Shown piece after piece: positions 5,557-6,581 of a stretch of 6,581 bases of DNA. Location: assembly GCA_019420405.1 (NCBI GenBank), contig JAHZHF010000175.1:1-6581 (forward strand), given 5' to 3'. The DNA comes from Clostridiales bacterium. Its GTDB lineage: Bacteria; Bacillota; Clostridia; Lachnospirales; Lachnospiraceae. Made by a program: the position numbers and the translations under genes. Positions within the stretch are counted from its first letter, which is position 1; each line of letters starts with the position of its first letter. Under the pieces are notes generated by a model, which saw only the letters and a list, made by a program, of their open reading frames with translations, was not told where the DNA came from and ran no database searches.

Positions 5557-6387
5557 TTACAGCTCTACGTCTTTCAGGTATGGATTCGCGGCCTCATAGA
5601 ACTTCTCGTTCTCAACCGCTTCCGCAAGAGTCACATCGATCGGCATCTTTCCAAGTACCGGAACATTCATCCCTGCTGCGATCTCCTCAATATGGCTCTC
5701 ACCGAATATCTTGATCTCTCTGCCGCAGTCCGGACATTTCACATAGCTGTAATTCTCCACAATTCCGAGCACCGGGATATTCATCTGCTCTGCCATATTT
5801 GCCGCTTTCTTCACGATCATCTGCACCAGATCCTGCGGAGACGTCACGATCACCACGCCGTCCACCGGAAGTGACTGGAACACGGTCAGCGGTACGTCGC
5901 CTGTTCCCGGCGGCATGTCCACAAAGAGATAGTCCAGATCTCCCCACATAACGTCTGTCCAGAACTGTTTTACCACTCCGGCAATGATCGGCCCTCTCCA
6001 GATTACAGGAGCGGACTCGTCCTCAAGGAGCAGATTCACCGACATAATCCTCGTCCCATCCTTCGCGATACAGGGCATGATGCTGTCCTCAGTTCCTCTC
6101 GCCTTCTCATGAACGCCGTACATCTTCGGAATGGACGGTCCTGTGATATCCGCATCCAGGATTCCCACAGTGTATCCTTTCTCAATCATCCTCCTTGCAA
6201 GCGAAGCTGTCACAAGAGACTTTCCTACGCCTCCCTTGCCGCTGACCACTCCGATCACTCTCTTAATAGAGGAGTACTGGTTCGCCGGCTCACGGAAGTC
6301 TGTCTTCTTGCTTGTGCATGAGTCCGCATGAGCGCAGCCCGCACAGGATTCCTCTGTGCATCCGCCTGTATTCTGTACTTCTGCCAT
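5557..6387 (-). CDS. mrp: Mrp/Nbp35 family iron-sulfur cluster carrier ATPase
   Basis: A 276-residue P-loop ATPase of the Mrp/Nbp35/ApbC family, which binds a [4Fe-4S] cluster at a dimer interface and passes it to target proteins in the cytoplasm. The deviant Walker A is SGKGGVGKS (49-57, signature Lys51), ILDADITGPS (76-85) is the switch I-like segment and VDMPPGTGD (156-164) is Walker B. The bridging cluster motif is CPDC (Cys218, Cys221). The N terminus carries four further cysteines, 10, 15, 18 and 24; the last three keep the CX2CX5C spacing of the second cluster site of eukaryotic Nbp35. The start ATG has GAAGG 10 bases upstream. An extended -10 promoter and the shared palindromic element lie upstream. 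No terminator is evident after it. Confidence 0.95.
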   Translation of the reverse strand: MAEVQNTGGCTEESCAGCAHADSCTSKKTDFREPANQYSSIKRVIGVVSGKGGVGKSLVTASLARRMIEKGYTVGILDADITGPSIPKMYGVHEKARGTEDSIMPCIAKDGTRIMSVNLLLEDESAPVIWRGPIIAGVVKQFWTDVMWGDLDYLFVDMPPGTGDVPLTVFQSLPVDGVVIVTSPQDLVQMIVKKAANMAEQMNIPVLGIVENYSYVKCPDCGREIKIFGESHIEEIAAGMNVPVLGKMPIDVTLAEAVENEKFYEAANPYLKDVEL

Positions 6388-6407
6388 AATTCTTCTACCT
6401 TCTCTCT

Positions 6408-6457
6408 GATTCTATTCGCCGCAGAATCCCGCCGCAGGAAAAGCGCCGGCCTGATTC
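6408..6457 (-). promoter_or_regulatory. Possible competing hairpins in the mrp leader
   Basis: On the reverse strand GATTCT (6428-6423) can pair with AGAATC (6413-6408), next to the ribosome binding site. Its GATTC can instead pair with an upstream GAATC (6457-6453). The stems are short (5-6 bp), so this is weak evidence for a structured leader. Confidence 0.25.
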
Positions 6458-6479
6458 CGTGGCGGCCGTTTTCTCTGAC

Positions 6480-6488
6480 AGTATATCA
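6480..6488 (-). promoter_or_regulatory. Extended -10 promoter candidate for mrp
   Basis: The reverse strand reads TGATATACT at 6488-6480, a TGN extension plus TATACT; no convincing -35 lies upstream. Transcription would start near 6473, leaving a leader of about 86 bases. The palindrome at 6534-6545 is about 50 bases further upstream. Confidence 0.45.
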
Positions 6489-6526
6489 TATTTTGGGCGT
6501 TGTGGACATAGAATATTGGGGATTTT

Positions 6527-6581
6527 CAGCTATTTAGTGCACTAACATTTTCCGTTGGATCACGTCCGGAAGCGGCGGGGA
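6527..6581 (-). repeat. Right copy of the ~55-bp element, inverted relative to 1-55
   Basis: The reverse complement of this end repeats the left end: 6527-6552 is identical over 26 bp to 30-55, and the flank continues with GCTTCCGG and CGT matches. It points into mrp, ending 139 bases before its start codon, so both copies have the same orientation relative to the gene they precede. The copy may continue past the window edge. Confidence 0.8.
6534..6545. promoter_or_regulatory. Palindromic operator candidate TTAGTGCACTAA upstream of mrp
   Basis: This is the same 12-bp perfect palindrome as at 37-48, with the same TTAG-N4-CTAA form as SlyA/MarR-type sites. It lies about 50 bases upstream of the extended -10 candidate, so at this gene it would fit an activator site or overlap a promoter I have not identified. 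The same regulator probably binds both copies. Confidence 0.5.

Noticed and set aside
5520..5560. Terminator after mrp (TCCG-GAAA-CGGA hairpin)
   Set aside because: Only four base pairs with no T tract following on the reverse strand, so it is not convincing as a terminator.
1..6581. Transposon bounded by terminal inverted repeats
   Set aside because: No transposase or recombinase gene lies between the repeats and the contents are housekeeping-type genes. The perfect block is internal to the ends rather than terminal, and no target duplication can be seen at the window edges.

Overview
The window looks like ordinary chromosomal DNA from a spore-forming clostridium, most likely a Lachnospiraceae relative. 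The reasons are an ABC-F protein of the Bacillus YkpA subfamily, an Mrp ATPase with a clostridial-style cysteine-rich N terminus, a stand-alone Spo0A-type DNA-binding protein, strong AGGAGG ribosome binding sites and a TTG start. No phage, plasmid, transposase, integrase or CRISPR sequence was seen. The organism assignment is an inference.

Layout. At 1-232 a 12-bp palindrome lies inside a longer repeat, followed by a probable promoter and a highly structured leader. The leader precedes a forward gene for an ABC-F translation-factor-type ATPase (233-1867). The ABC-F terminator (1921-1975) and the terminator of a reverse-strand tRNA-Ser(CGA) gene (2066-2151) stand back to back. Divergent from the tRNA is a 148-residue Spo0A-C-like protein (2400-2846). 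Its upstream region carries two GTCGAA hexamers exactly 10 bp apart, plus a third near-match at the -35 position. A bidirectional terminator (2879-2919) closes this half.

The rest reads on the reverse strand, in transcription order: an Mrp/Nbp35 iron-sulfur carrier ATPase (6387-5557), an alpha/beta hydrolase (5386-4358), a histidine phosphatase (4299-3526) and a small beta-rich protein of unknown function (3474-2995). Gaps are 170, 58 and 51 bp, with no clear terminator between them, so read-through is possible. The last gene also has its own promoter, which fits sigma-A or a mother-cell sporulation sigma factor.

The two outward ends carry the same ~55-bp element in inverted orientation, with 26 bp perfect (30-55 and 6527-6552). 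Each copy points into the adjacent gene (ABC-F or mrp). The simplest reading is one regulator acting on both genes, because the TTAG-N4-CTAA core resembles MarR/SlyA-type operators. A recombining inverted repeat or a dispersed repeat cannot be excluded.

I do not see a clearly new multi-gene system. The most unusual signals are the shared terminal element, the Spo0A-C-like gene under apparent tandem 0A boxes, and the ABC-F leader with mutually exclusive hairpins.
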